Made by a program: the position numbers and the translations under genes. Below, piece by piece: positions 1 to 8,357 of a stretch of 64,000 nucleotides of DNA. The stretch spans positions 1 to 64,000 of the forward strand of contig CACNSC010000009.1 of assembly GCA_902623005.1 (NCBI GenBank), read 5' to 3'. The number at the start of each line of letters is the position of its first letter. Positions within the stretch are counted from its first letter, which is position 1. The DNA comes from an uncultured Coxiella sp. Its GTDB lineage: Bacteria > Pseudomonadota > Gammaproteobacteria > Coxiellales > Coxiellaceae. The notes beneath the pieces are model-generated. The model was given only the letters and a program-made list of their open reading frames with translations, did not search any database and was not told the origin of the DNA.

Positions 1-3000
1 CAAAAAGAACTCATGGATGTTTATCTAAGTAACAACTACGCATCAAGTGTTTCTAACATGAATAGCTATGGTTTAGAAATTTCTTCAACTGCCGAAGGTC
101 TAGTTTTGACTGAGAAAGTTTGGAATGAGGACAATCAGAACTATTCTCTTGCACTAAGGGAAATATCCAATGATTTTGATGTCTCAGCAGGTGATAAAAG
201 AGCTGAAGGATCTGATCGGATAGAGCTGTTCGATCTTGAGCCTGGTGAACACATCGAAAAATTGATTGTGACGAAAGAAGCCAAGGAAGCTTTTAAAGAT
301 AGTGGGTATGAAGTTGTTGCGGCCGTCCAGTTCTTAGATGAACAAAAGACTATTCAAGGCGTTGAAGGAATATTTGGAGACAAAAACCCAGTGGCAGCTT
401 TGGTCGTAAAGAATGAAGACACTTATGAACTACAATCTGTGTCAGTTCCAATAGAAACTGCACGAAGCGCTGGCTTTGACATTCCGATCGGAGCAGAGCT
501 GAGTAGGATTGAAACCAACCCACTGGGAGAACTTCAGGTCATTGCAGGTTTGGATGACACGAAAATAAGTTTTCCCATTAGTCCAAGGGAGTCAGAGAAC
601 GGGGATACAGATTGGGGTCTTACACAAAGTCAATTATCAATCGGATATATTACCGCAAATTATACTGGAACTGATGCCCCAGCGGTAGTCAATCTGTCAT
701 CGCCACCTAAGTTATTACTTAAGGATGTGGAAGGTAATAATGTAGAGCTATCATTCGATCAACACTATATGGGTTGGAGCTCAGGATCTGTGCCAGTGGC
801 TGATGGCAGCGAGATTGAGTTGCGACTAATAGACGGTCGTGACGAAGTGGGTGAATATAAATACACAGCTACTTTGCAAGAGGGTTCTTTTGTGTCTCCA
901 GGTATGACAGTAGCTTTGGGTGTGAATGATCCACTATTTCACGCTATAGGCTCTGGCTACGATCTAACTAAGATTGGTTATGTGAAAGACGATAACATGT
1001 TTGATGTATTCCAAGGTAGAGATGTATATAGCAACGAAATCCAGTTTGATCTGACTAAAACGTCTATTATAGAAGGAAGCATGACTGTACTTGAAGATGG
1101 TGGTGTACTCTTCCAGGCAATAGATGTTAAAGATCTAGTAACAGATGAATATGGGAACAACACATCAGTCACATTTGGGGATGATGTTAAATGGCATTAT
1201 GCTACTGGAGAGATCTTATGGGATGGGACGCAATCCGTAGTCAAATCGCTAGATACTACCAAAGGCGTTTCAACCGCGATTCTTGGAGATGCATATTTGG
1301 GCGAGATACGCGGTAACCATTTATTTAGGAATGAGAATCAACTTATTAAAGCCAAAATAGAAAACGACGAAATAACTAAAGAGGACTCGCTTGCAATTTC
1401 AAGTTTTGCTCCACGGCCTGTTTATTCGGGTTTTCAATTAGCACATCTTGAGGAAACTCCAAATGAAGGGATAGCTGCCCAATTCTACACATATGATGAT
1501 GAGTCAAATACTTTTTCCGAGCACTTTGCAACAATCAACGAACAACAACTAAGTCTTCTTAATCAATTTGACAGATTAGAAGCTACAACTGATGGTTTAG
1601 GGCCAATACGTAATGGTCGTTCTTTTGATGAAGGTCTTCTAAAGCTGCATGTTCATGCATCTGATAACGGACGTGAAGCAGGTGTGTCAATAAGAGGCTT
1701 TGATCAGGACAATGACGATAAGTTAAGCAAAATTGAAATTGTGAGTAAATTTGCAGCCGATAGTGTTGGAAGCATCATGGCGCACGATGGTGCTATCGAA
1801 ATTGGAGATCTTAGGGATGATGGTGCGCTCGGAAAAATAATGCTGCACCGCATGCAAAGAGACGAAGATAGAGAACTTAAATTAGTTAAACACGAAGTAG
1901 ATTTAACTGAAATTGCTGGCAAAAATATTATTGACATGAAGCTAGTGGGGCACAACCCAGAGACAGACTGCTATTACCTATTAGCGACTGATAATGTTGG
2001 GAAAGGGCATTTAATAGACTTTGATGGAAGAGATGATAAGTTTGTAGCCAAGTTAATTGAGAGTGATATTGAACTTAAGCATGTTAGTCAGATCGATAGT
2101 GGAATAGATGCTCATGGTAGACCATTCGTTGTGTTGAAAATGCATAATGCAGAGACTGACAAACACAGTATGGCAAAAATGGAGTATAAGGCTAACGAGG
2201 TAGAGGGTAGTTACAGTTCTACACCGTTCTTAGAGCAAGCAGCTTTAAATTCAGTCGATGTTCCGCCCGATGTCAGCATAGCTGCTGTTCGGGGTGATAA
2301 TATACTTACTATCAATGCGCTCGGTGAGATTGCGGCTTTAGAGCATCATGAGGAAGGTGGTTTAGCACTTAAAGCATTGAAGTTTAAGTTAGCTGACGAC
2401 ATTATGAGTAAACCAGAATCGATGACTTTAAAAGGGATAATTGGAAAAGAACTAATAGTAGAAGAGCAGGGTGAAGGGTCGAAAACTTTTCACGTAATTA
2501 GTGAAATGACTGAAGGCGAGAGCGTGTCAAATACCCAATCATTTGTATTGCCGAACGCTATAGGATTATACATTATGGATATGTATCAAGATGGCGAGCC
2601 AGCAGCAAGAAGTATGTCAGTGAATTTAGGTGAATTTTTGGGTACTGCCGATATGACCCTCACTCAAGGTAGTATGAATAGCACTATAGGTGGAACTCTA
2701 TTAGAGATGGTCAGAGTAAATAATGAATCCGGTGACGGCTCATCGCTAGGTTTATTAGGGTATTCTGCTGGATATTCTGATTTCAATTATATGATGCTCG
2801 ATAGCTTACAAGGAACAGACCTTGGATCATTAGCAGATCTCGGAACTGTTTCTACTGCAATATTAGCGTTGTTAGGCTCAGGATCTCCAGATGATGTGTT
2901 CACTGAAGATAATATCTCAAACGGATTAACATTTCTGGGTGCTACTATTAATAACGAAGAATTTATTAAAGATTATGAAGAAGCCAACGGGATTATTGAT

Positions 3001-3012
3001 TTCTTTGGTTAA
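1..3012 (+). CDS. Giant acidic protein of unknown function, copy 1 (5' end outside window)
   Basis: The frame is open to the left edge. The first ATG is at 13, but four sense codons precede it with no stop, so the true start may lie outside; about 1,000 residues are visible. I do not recognise a family. The protein is acidic and rich in short beta-like segments. Residues about 564-575 (counting from the ATG at 13) read DQDNDDKLSKIE, a good match to an EF-hand calcium loop (D1, D3, D5, E12). The downstream giant ORF at 4045-8016 resembles it along much of its length: a G-H/E-H-I-x5-T block, a G-x-I/L-I-x5-D-x10-SDI block near residue 680, and a similar C-terminal section ending in an Ile/Phe-rich tail. 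The two are therefore probably tandem paralogues. The shared architecture suggests export, but the N-terminus that would show it is missing here. It is followed directly by an intrinsic terminator. Confidence 0.8.
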   Translation, partial: QKELMDVYLSNNYASSVSNMNSYGLEISSTAEGLVLTEKVWNEDNQNYSLALREISNDFDVSAGDKRAEGSDRIELFDLEPGEHIEKLIVTKEAKEAFKDSGYEVVAAVQFLDEQKTIQGVEGIFGDKNPVAALVVKNEDTYELQSVSVPIETARSAGFDIPIGAELSRIETNPLGELQVIAGLDDTKISFPISPRESENGDTDWGLTQSQLSIGYITANYTGTDAPAVVNLSSPPKLLLKDVEGNNVELSFDQHYMGWSSGSVPVADGSEIELRLIDGRDEVGEYKYTATLQEGSFVSPGMTVALGVNDPLFHAIGSGYDLTKIGYVKDDNMFDVFQGRDVYSNEIQFDLTKTSIIEGSMTVLEDGGVLFQAIDVKDLVTDEYGNNTSVTFGDDVKWHYATGEILWDGTQSVVKSLDTTKGVSTAILGDAYLGEIRGNHLFRNENQLIKAKIENDEITKEDSLAISSFAPRPVYSGFQLAHLEETPNEGIAAQFYTYDDESNTFSEHFATINEQQLSLLNQFDRLEATTDGLGPIRNGRSFDEGLLKLHVHASDNGREAGVSIRGFDQDNDDKLSKIEIVSKFAADSVGSIMAHDGAIEIGDLRDDGALGKIMLHRMQRDEDRELKLVKHEVDLTEIAGKNIIDMKLVGHNPETDCYYLLATDNVGKGHLIDFDGRDDKFVAKLIESDIELKHVSQIDSGIDAHGRPFVVLKMHNAETDKHSMAKMEYKANEVEGSYSSTPFLEQAALNSVDVPPDVSIAAVRGDNILTINALGEIAALEHHEEGGLALKALKFKLADDIMSKPESMTLKGIIGKELIVEEQGEGSKTFHVISEMTEGESVSNTQSFVLPNAIGLYIMDMYQDGEPAARSMSVNLGEFLGTADMTLTQGSMNSTIGGTLLEMVRVNNESGDGSSLGLLGYSAGYSDFNYMMLDSLQGTDLGSLADLGTVSTAILALLGSGSPDDVFTEDNISNGLTFLGATINNEEFIKDYEEANGIIDFFG

Positions 3013-3027
3013 TCATGGAGTAACTTT

Positions 3028-3058
3028 AAAAAACCCACCTTACGGTGGGTTTTTTTTT
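3028..3058 (+). terminator. Rho-independent terminator after giant protein 1
   Basis: An aaacccacc / ggtgggttt stem with a ttac loop and a run of Ts starts 19 bases after the stop. It is nearly identical in design to the terminator after the second giant gene. Confidence 0.9.
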
Positions 3059-3900
3059 GCTTACATCGATTAAAAAAAAGGTTAGTGTTTATATATGTTT
3101 GTAATTAACTTTTGACGTATTGGTGTTCGATGAGCTCAAGTTAAAATAGTGATGATGTAATAAACGGACAATGTAAAAAAACGCGATAAGCCATTTTCAG
3201 TTAATGGATACAATGACTGTTTTATTATTAGATCAAATTTATGCGATATTCACGATCACTTTAAAAATAAAACAAGCAATAAAAAACTATCGTACAAAGC
3301 TTATATTAACTAATTTAAAAATTTGGAAATAGTTAATTAATAGTATTGTTATTCAGTAAGGTATATAAGACTAAAACCAGCTATCAATTTAAATTTGGTT
3401 GTATAAATAAAAAAACATTAAATACAATCATCATTAATGTATCTAAAAAGACCGTTTATAAAAAAATCTTGTATACATGCATTAAATTCAGTTGATTAAT
3501 ATTTATCGACAATTTAAGGCTTTTAGTAAATCGAGTCTTCGCTCAATATATTAATCATCAATAATATTTTTGATGACAGGCTTAATTATTGAGTGACTAA
3601 GCGTGGATAAATAATTTCGTAGTGCTATCGATTATGCTTATCAAAATTTATAAACAATTACTTTAAAAATCGCATTAGCTTAAAGAACAAAATTCATTTA
3701 CAAATACATTGCAATAAACAAGTATTTTATAAAGTGATGCTAATTCAATAAAAATAACCGACATTCTCTCTAGATAAAGAGTGGAGGTATTTATCTTGCA
3801 GGTATATGCCGATTTTTTTCTATTTTTGTCGTTATCTTAAAATAATCACTCGCGAAACTTAATTTTAAGTCCTTGTTATTAAGTTATTTTTTTCAAAATT
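3059..3900. other. AT-rich gene-free stretch
   Basis: More than 800 bp of very AT-rich sequence lie between the two giant genes. I see no convincing ORF, RNA gene or long repeat. The right end passes into phased A-tracts and the leader of the second giant gene, so it may hold distal regulatory sites. Confidence 0.5.
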
Positions 3901-3958
3901 AAAAAAAATATTAAAAAAAGTGTGAAAAAATGCGAAAAAACGCGAAAAAACCAGAAAA
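3901..3958 (+). promoter_or_regulatory. Phased A-tracts (predicted curved DNA) upstream of giant gene 2
   Basis: Runs of 4-8 A begin at 3901, 3913, 3925, 3935, 3945 and 3955, close to one helical turn apart; several are separated by a gcg/gtg unit. Helically phased A-tracts are the classic signature of intrinsic curvature and often lie upstream of strong or H-NS-type regulated promoters. TATATT at 3974 could be a -10 element just downstream. Curvature and promoter function are inferred. Confidence 0.55.
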
Positions 3959-3990
3959 GTTCAAAATTTGGTCTATATTTAAATTATGAA

Positions 3991-4009
3991 CCAATGAATA
4001 TTTCATTGG
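3991..4009 (+). promoter_or_regulatory. Perfect 8-bp inverted repeat in the leader of giant gene 2
   Basis: CCAATGAA-tat-TTCATTGG is a perfect inverted repeat with a 3-base centre. It sits about 35 bases before the start codon and just upstream of the ribosome-binding site. It could be an operator for a dimeric regulator or an mRNA hairpin in the 5' leader. There is no T-run, so it is not a terminator. Confidence 0.5.
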
Positions 4010-4044
4010 CTTATGTAAAACGAACCAAAAAAAAGGGGATCAAC

Positions 4045-7000
4045 ATGACTTCATCAGTAAACAAAATTTCAGGTACACGTAAGGCTGGTCTTTTATCGTT
4101 TGCAGGAATTGTATTTTATTGTGCACACATTCTGCAGCAGGCACAGGCGCGTGATGAGGCAGCCATTATTGAAAATAGTGACATGGCTCTTGATACCTCG
4201 AATGACAACGTAGTTGCCGAACAAGTTTCTCCAGAATCAATCGATCAATTAAATGCAAATCCTATCAGTGAAGCTTCAGTGATGAGTGCTGATTTGTCCA
4301 CGGTTAATGTGAATGAAGAAGATGATCCAGACGCTCAAAACGATCCAGACAGTCAAGCTGAGTCTACCGATGGCATGTCTAATACCATGAAAATTGCACT
4401 TGCAACTGCTGGTCTTGGCGGAGTAGTTTTAGCTGTAGGTAGTAGCAGTGGTAGCAACGATACCTCTGTCGATGCAGTTTCTACTCTGGGTAGCAATACA
4501 GCAGCAGAAGAAGTAAAAGCAGAAGGTAAAGTAGAAAAAGCAGAAGAAGAAAAAGTAGAAGAAGTTGAAGAAGAATCAAAAGAAGAACCAGTTGAAGAAG
4601 AAGCAAAAGAAGAAGCAATTGAAGAAGCAAAAGAAGAAGTAGTTGAAGAAGAAGCAAAAGAAGAAGTAGTTGAAGAAGAAGCAAAAGAAGAAGCAGTTGA
4701 AGAAGAGGAAGAAGAAGCAGAAGAAGAAGAAGTAAAAGTAGAAGCAGTTGAAGAAGCAGTTGCAGAAGAAGCAGAAGCAGAAGCAGCTGAAGAAAAAGAA
4801 GATGACGTAGTAGAAGCAGTTGCAGAAGAAGCAAAAGAAGAAGTCGCAGAAGAAACCGATTCAGAAGAAATAGGTGGTTCTGCTGGTGAAGAACATTCTG
4901 CTGCTGATGTTGCTGATGGACTACTCGTACCTATCGACATTTTTACACGAGATAATGCAGTCATGTGGAATACACCTACTCTAGGTAGTAATGATGATGT
5001 ATTGCTTCCCGATGATAGAATGGTACAGCTTTGGAAATCTGAAAAACCTGGCACCAATAAAGTCACTGAGATCCTAAAGGCCATTGGTCAAAATGAATCT
5101 ATGCATAGTGCTGTTGAAGGTCCATTGAGAGGTAGTGACTTTGTGTCTGTGCTCAAAGCAGCCCCTGGTCATGTAATTTCTGAAATAGCGATGACAGATG
5201 GAGCTTCTCGGGTAATTGATCATCTAACTGATCACAAGTATGTAAAATTCTATCTCTATAAATCTACTAATGGTGAGTCTAGTGATACACTCTATAGCTT
5301 GGAAAATTTTAAAGACCACTCTACCCCAATGGTGTTAATGGGTGTGCTTGAAAGCGGAGAACTTGAAATTTCTCCTATCGATGTGCCTAATAATATAGGT
5401 AGCGTCATGAAGTTCTCAGATATCCTCACTGAGCGTGATGGTATACTAGAAATAAGAGGAACAGAACAGCTTCTAACTGAAGAAGAGGGTGCCGCATCAG
5501 GTACTGGAGCGTCTGTTAACACTCCAATACATATGCCAATGCTTGCGGAAATGGATGGTGGTCGCCTAAAATTGGTGATTGATTCTGATTTCTCAGATGC
5601 TGGGTCAAATATCCTTACGCTTGCAAAATCAAAAATTGAAAAATTTGGAAAAGTAGAAGCGATTAACCTTTTAATATCAGAGATAAAGCCAGAAACATCC
5701 GCTGGTGGTGATGGGATAAGTGTAGCGAGACTGCTAATGTCTGATAATGATTATTTCTTTTCAGTGACACAAGCAAAGGATGATGTGGGTACAATAAAAA
5801 ACGAAGCGACTATGGCTGTGTCTTTAAACTCGGGAGATGCTGGTTATTACGAGCATTTTGACACCTCTATGTCAAATGCCGTTATGTTAAAACCTGATCT
5901 TGTATTCCCTGCCTTAAATGCTGACATACCAGCTCTTGGCAAAATAAATCTATCTCAAGGTTCATGGTTTGATTTTGCCAATGCGAGTAAAGCGCCCGAT
6001 GGATTCTTTCTAAATAGGTATGATGCAACATTTACAAAAGATACTGAATCAGGTACTGCTTCCAATGCAACTATGACCATTGACGGTACTCAATATGATC
6101 TTTTATACGTTAAATGGGAAGACCTAGAATCTGATAGCTTTTCTACGAGAGCAAAAATAGATGAATTTCCAAAAATTGCTATGAAACATGGTGATAATGT
6201 ATGGGATTACGTTTCGGATGATCAGGGTAACATGACAGTCGCCATTGAGAGTGGTGGATTAATGCATTTACATGAGTACCGTGCGGACAACGAAATGTTT
6301 TTACCTTATAGTGAGGTAAGACAATTCATTTTCGATGATTTGAAAACAGACTCAGGCGAATATGGGGCTCTGTCTGAATTTGAACCACTATATGGAGACA
6401 GATTTTACGTGAGTTATTACGCAGCTGCCACTGTCGATGGTAATAATGAAGTTACATCTCCTGGGACATTCTCATCTATGATTATAGACAAATCACAAAT
6501 TCAGGCAAAAGAAGCACTTATGAGTAAATTGACTGCAGTGTCTGGAGAGTTAGGGAATTTCATGGAGTCAAGATGGGAAGTTGATCAAACTGGTGTAACG
6601 ATGCTTTTTGACAGAAAATTAGTGAAGCTTGCTTTCATTGAAGATAGCGACGGCGAATTTGGATTTGAAAGGCAAGATTTTGATCTGCCAAGCAACCTCG
6701 CAAATATTGAATGGCTCGGTGACGATAGCATAGTGACACGGGGTAATAATGGTGTCATTGCGCTTCATCGCTTAGATGCAGGTGAGTTGAAATCAGAGAA
6801 TTTTTCTACGACTGTAGCCATGGAGCAGTTAATATCTAATGCTGTCGCATTTCATATCATTGAAGAAAGGCCAGATGGTATCATGGCTTTGATTGTAAAT
6901 TCTAATGACTTTAATGATAGCGTAGGTACGATTATTAAGAGTAACGCTGATTCCGGTGCGATAGAAAAACTTCAGAGTGATATCAACCTTAATAAAGTGA

Positions 7001-8016
7001 AAGGGATTCAGACATACAGAGACGATACTGGTGAAAGAGTCACACTTATACTTGATGACAAAGTAAAGGCTGCGGTAGGCACCGAAGGAGATTTTGGTTA
7101 CGAAGCTGCAGTGGGCCACATCTATAAAGCCGTTATATTTAACTCGGATGAGCATGAACCAGGTAATGTTCTCGATGTCTGGGCACAAAAGGATTTAACT
7201 GGAGTCGCGACATTAGACGTCGGTAGTATCGATACCATGGTCTCAGGTGTTAAGAAAGGCCTAGTATTAGCCTACGATGCAGATGATGCTGACGGCAAAG
7301 TGCATAGCCTCAGGAAAGTTGGTGATACGATCACTAAGCTCCATGAGGTAGGACTAGCTGGGGATGTTGATAGCGGCACGGCAAAAATAACTATGTTAAA
7401 AGCGGTTATGGACGTCAATGGCCACAATGGGGTAGGCAAGAAAATCGATCTGCTGTTGGAAAACTCTGAAGGTGATACAATAGTCGCTAGTCGTAATGGT
7501 GAACTACGAGATCAACCTAGTGATCCTGATCTATATAAACTACTAAAACTCGATAGTCCGATAGACGGGTCAAATCCGCTGCATATCGCTCCAATCACAA
7601 TAGGTGGTGAAGAACATGGAATGTTAACCGTGTTAAACGCATTAGGAAACACTGGTATTATATTAGAGAGTTTTGAAGGCGCCGCTCGCGGAATGGATAA
7701 ATTACTCGCTTATGCTGGAGATCCTAATGGTGATGATGATTCTGCCGATGCAATAAGTGTAATGACATTTGGCGACATTCTGAAAGTATATGCTGCAAAT
7801 GATCCCAAGGCTGATTTTTCCTACTTAGCAAACTTGGGAATTCAAAATACTCTTTCTGAACTATCGACGTCACTTCAGGCCCTTGCGACAGCAAAAGGAG
7901 GAGGCGCAACCCCAGCGTCAATTATTGAGAATGCATATAAAGCAAGTGAACATCCAATGGCGGAACTAGCTAATTTGGGTGTTGAGTTTGACCCTGCAGA
8001 TATATTTGCATTTTAA
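4045..8016 (+). CDS. Giant exported acidic-repeat protein of unknown function, copy 2
   Basis: 1,323 aa from the ATG at 4045, chosen because AGGGGA lies 5 bases upstream; the frame is open back to 3922 but that stretch is lysine-rich leader. Residues 1-35 look like a signal peptide (basic start, hydrophobic core, end near AQA-RD). Residues 115-136 form a Gly/Ala/Leu hydrophobic segment followed by Ser/Gly-rich residues. Residues about 153-270 are almost only Glu, Lys, Ala and Val, with a 9-residue repeat of the form EEVVEEEAK. The rest is a long acidic region of unknown fold, similar in order of motifs to the upstream giant protein. Likely surface-exposed or secreted (inference). The gene has its own leader with curved DNA and an inverted repeat, and its own terminator, so it is probably an independent unit. 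Confidence 0.85.
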   Translation: MTSSVNKISGTRKAGLLSFAGIVFYCAHILQQAQARDEAAIIENSDMALDTSNDNVVAEQVSPESIDQLNANPISEASVMSADLSTVNVNEEDDPDAQNDPDSQAESTDGMSNTMKIALATAGLGGVVLAVGSSSGSNDTSVDAVSTLGSNTAAEEVKAEGKVEKAEEEKVEEVEEESKEEPVEEEAKEEAIEEAKEEVVEEEAKEEVVEEEAKEEAVEEEEEEAEEEEVKVEAVEEAVAEEAEAEAAEEKEDDVVEAVAEEAKEEVAEETDSEEIGGSAGEEHSAADVADGLLVPIDIFTRDNAVMWNTPTLGSNDDVLLPDDRMVQLWKSEKPGTNKVTEILKAIGQNESMHSAVEGPLRGSDFVSVLKAAPGHVISEIAMTDGASRVIDHLTDHKYVKFYLYKSTNGESSDTLYSLENFKDHSTPMVLMGVLESGELEISPIDVPNNIGSVMKFSDILTERDGILEIRGTEQLLTEEEGAASGTGASVNTPIHMPMLAEMDGGRLKLVIDSDFSDAGSNILTLAKSKIEKFGKVEAINLLISEIKPETSAGGDGISVARLLMSDNDYFFSVTQAKDDVGTIKNEATMAVSLNSGDAGYYEHFDTSMSNAVMLKPDLVFPALNADIPALGKINLSQGSWFDFANASKAPDGFFLNRYDATFTKDTESGTASNATMTIDGTQYDLLYVKWEDLESDSFSTRAKIDEFPKIAMKHGDNVWDYVSDDQGNMTVAIESGGLMHLHEYRADNEMFLPYSEVRQFIFDDLKTDSGEYGALSEFEPLYGDRFYVSYYAAATVDGNNEVTSPGTFSSMIIDKSQIQAKEALMSKLTAVSGELGNFMESRWEVDQTGVTMLFDRKLVKLAFIEDSDGEFGFERQDFDLPSNLANIEWLGDDSIVTRGNNGVIALHRLDAGELKSENFSTTVAMEQLISNAVAFHIIEERPDGIMALIVNSNDFNDSVGTIIKSNADSGAIEKLQSDINLNKVKGIQTYRDDTGERVTLILDDKVKAAVGTEGDFGYEAAVGHIYKAVIFNSDEHEPGNVLDVWAQKDLTGVATLDVGSIDTMVSGVKKGLVLAYDADDADGKVHSLRKVGDTITKLHEVGLAGDVDSGTAKITMLKAVMDVNGHNGVGKKIDLLLENSEGDTIVASRNGELRDQPSDPDLYKLLKLDSPIDGSNPLHIAPITIGGEEHGMLTVLNALGNTGIILESFEGAARGMDKLLAYAGDPNGDDDSADAISVMTFGDILKVYAANDPKADFSYLANLGIQNTLSELSTSLQALATAKGGGATPASIIENAYKASEHPMAELANLGVEFDPADIFAF
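4594..4722 (+). repeat. 27-bp in-frame tandem repeat coding for EEVVEEEAK-type units
   Basis: Two near-perfect 27-bp units (gaagtagttgaagaagaagc plus aaaagaa) are followed and preceded by degenerate ones within a longer GAA/GCA-rich tract (about 4500-4860). The unit length is a multiple of three, so unit gain or loss would keep the frame. Such tracts are slippage-prone. Confidence 0.75.
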
Positions 8017-8030
8017 CATAACCTATCTGG

Positions 8031-8062
8031 AAAAAAACCCACCTCCTGGTGGGTTTTTTTTT
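8031..8062 (+). terminator. Rho-independent terminator after giant protein 2
   Basis: An aacccacc / ggtgggtt stem with a tcct loop followed by T9 lies 14 bases after the stop codon. The stem is the same as in the terminator at 3028. Confidence 0.9.
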
Positions 8063-8357
8063 ATCGCTGGTTTTATGGTTTACAGATGGACTGACTCTAT
8101 AGCGATAGCAATGATACTTATTACTCGGAAAAAAGTAGATTCGCGATAATCAAACTTTGACTGTCTATATTGCTTTGAATTGGATTGATACGTTAACGGT
8201 TGAGATTAATAGTAACGTGTTTGCTCAACAAAGACCTTTTTCTTCAAGTGATTTTTTTTGATGATAGGCGATCAAAAGTTATAGCAATAAACCGATGGTT
8301 TAACACCAGTCCCATCACCACATACCTTGTCCAATTAAAATGACTGCTCGGTTTTTT
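8063..8357. other. Gene-free gap between giant gene 2 and mutS
   Basis: About 300 bp in which I find no supportable gene. A 12-codon reading frame at 8111 begins like CsrA (MILITRK) but stops at once. No clear terminator for the converging mutS is visible. Confidence 0.4.

Noticed and set aside
4353..5084. Long minus-strand frames opposite the acidic repeat (Ser/Ala-rich and Leu-rich translations)
   Set aside because: They are complements of the GAA/GCA repeat of the giant gene, have no ribosome-binding site, and consist almost only of Ser or Leu.
7270..7310. Asp-rich stretch in giant protein 2 resembling a calcium loop
   Set aside because: The spacing of Asp residues does not fit the EF-hand pattern and there is no position-12 Glu.
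8111..8149. Twelve-codon frame starting MILITRKK, like the first residues of CsrA
   Set aside because: It stops after 12 codons, has no ribosome-binding site, and the following frames show no further CsrA similarity; the match is short enough to be chance. csrA loss from its usual place after lysC remains a separate observation.
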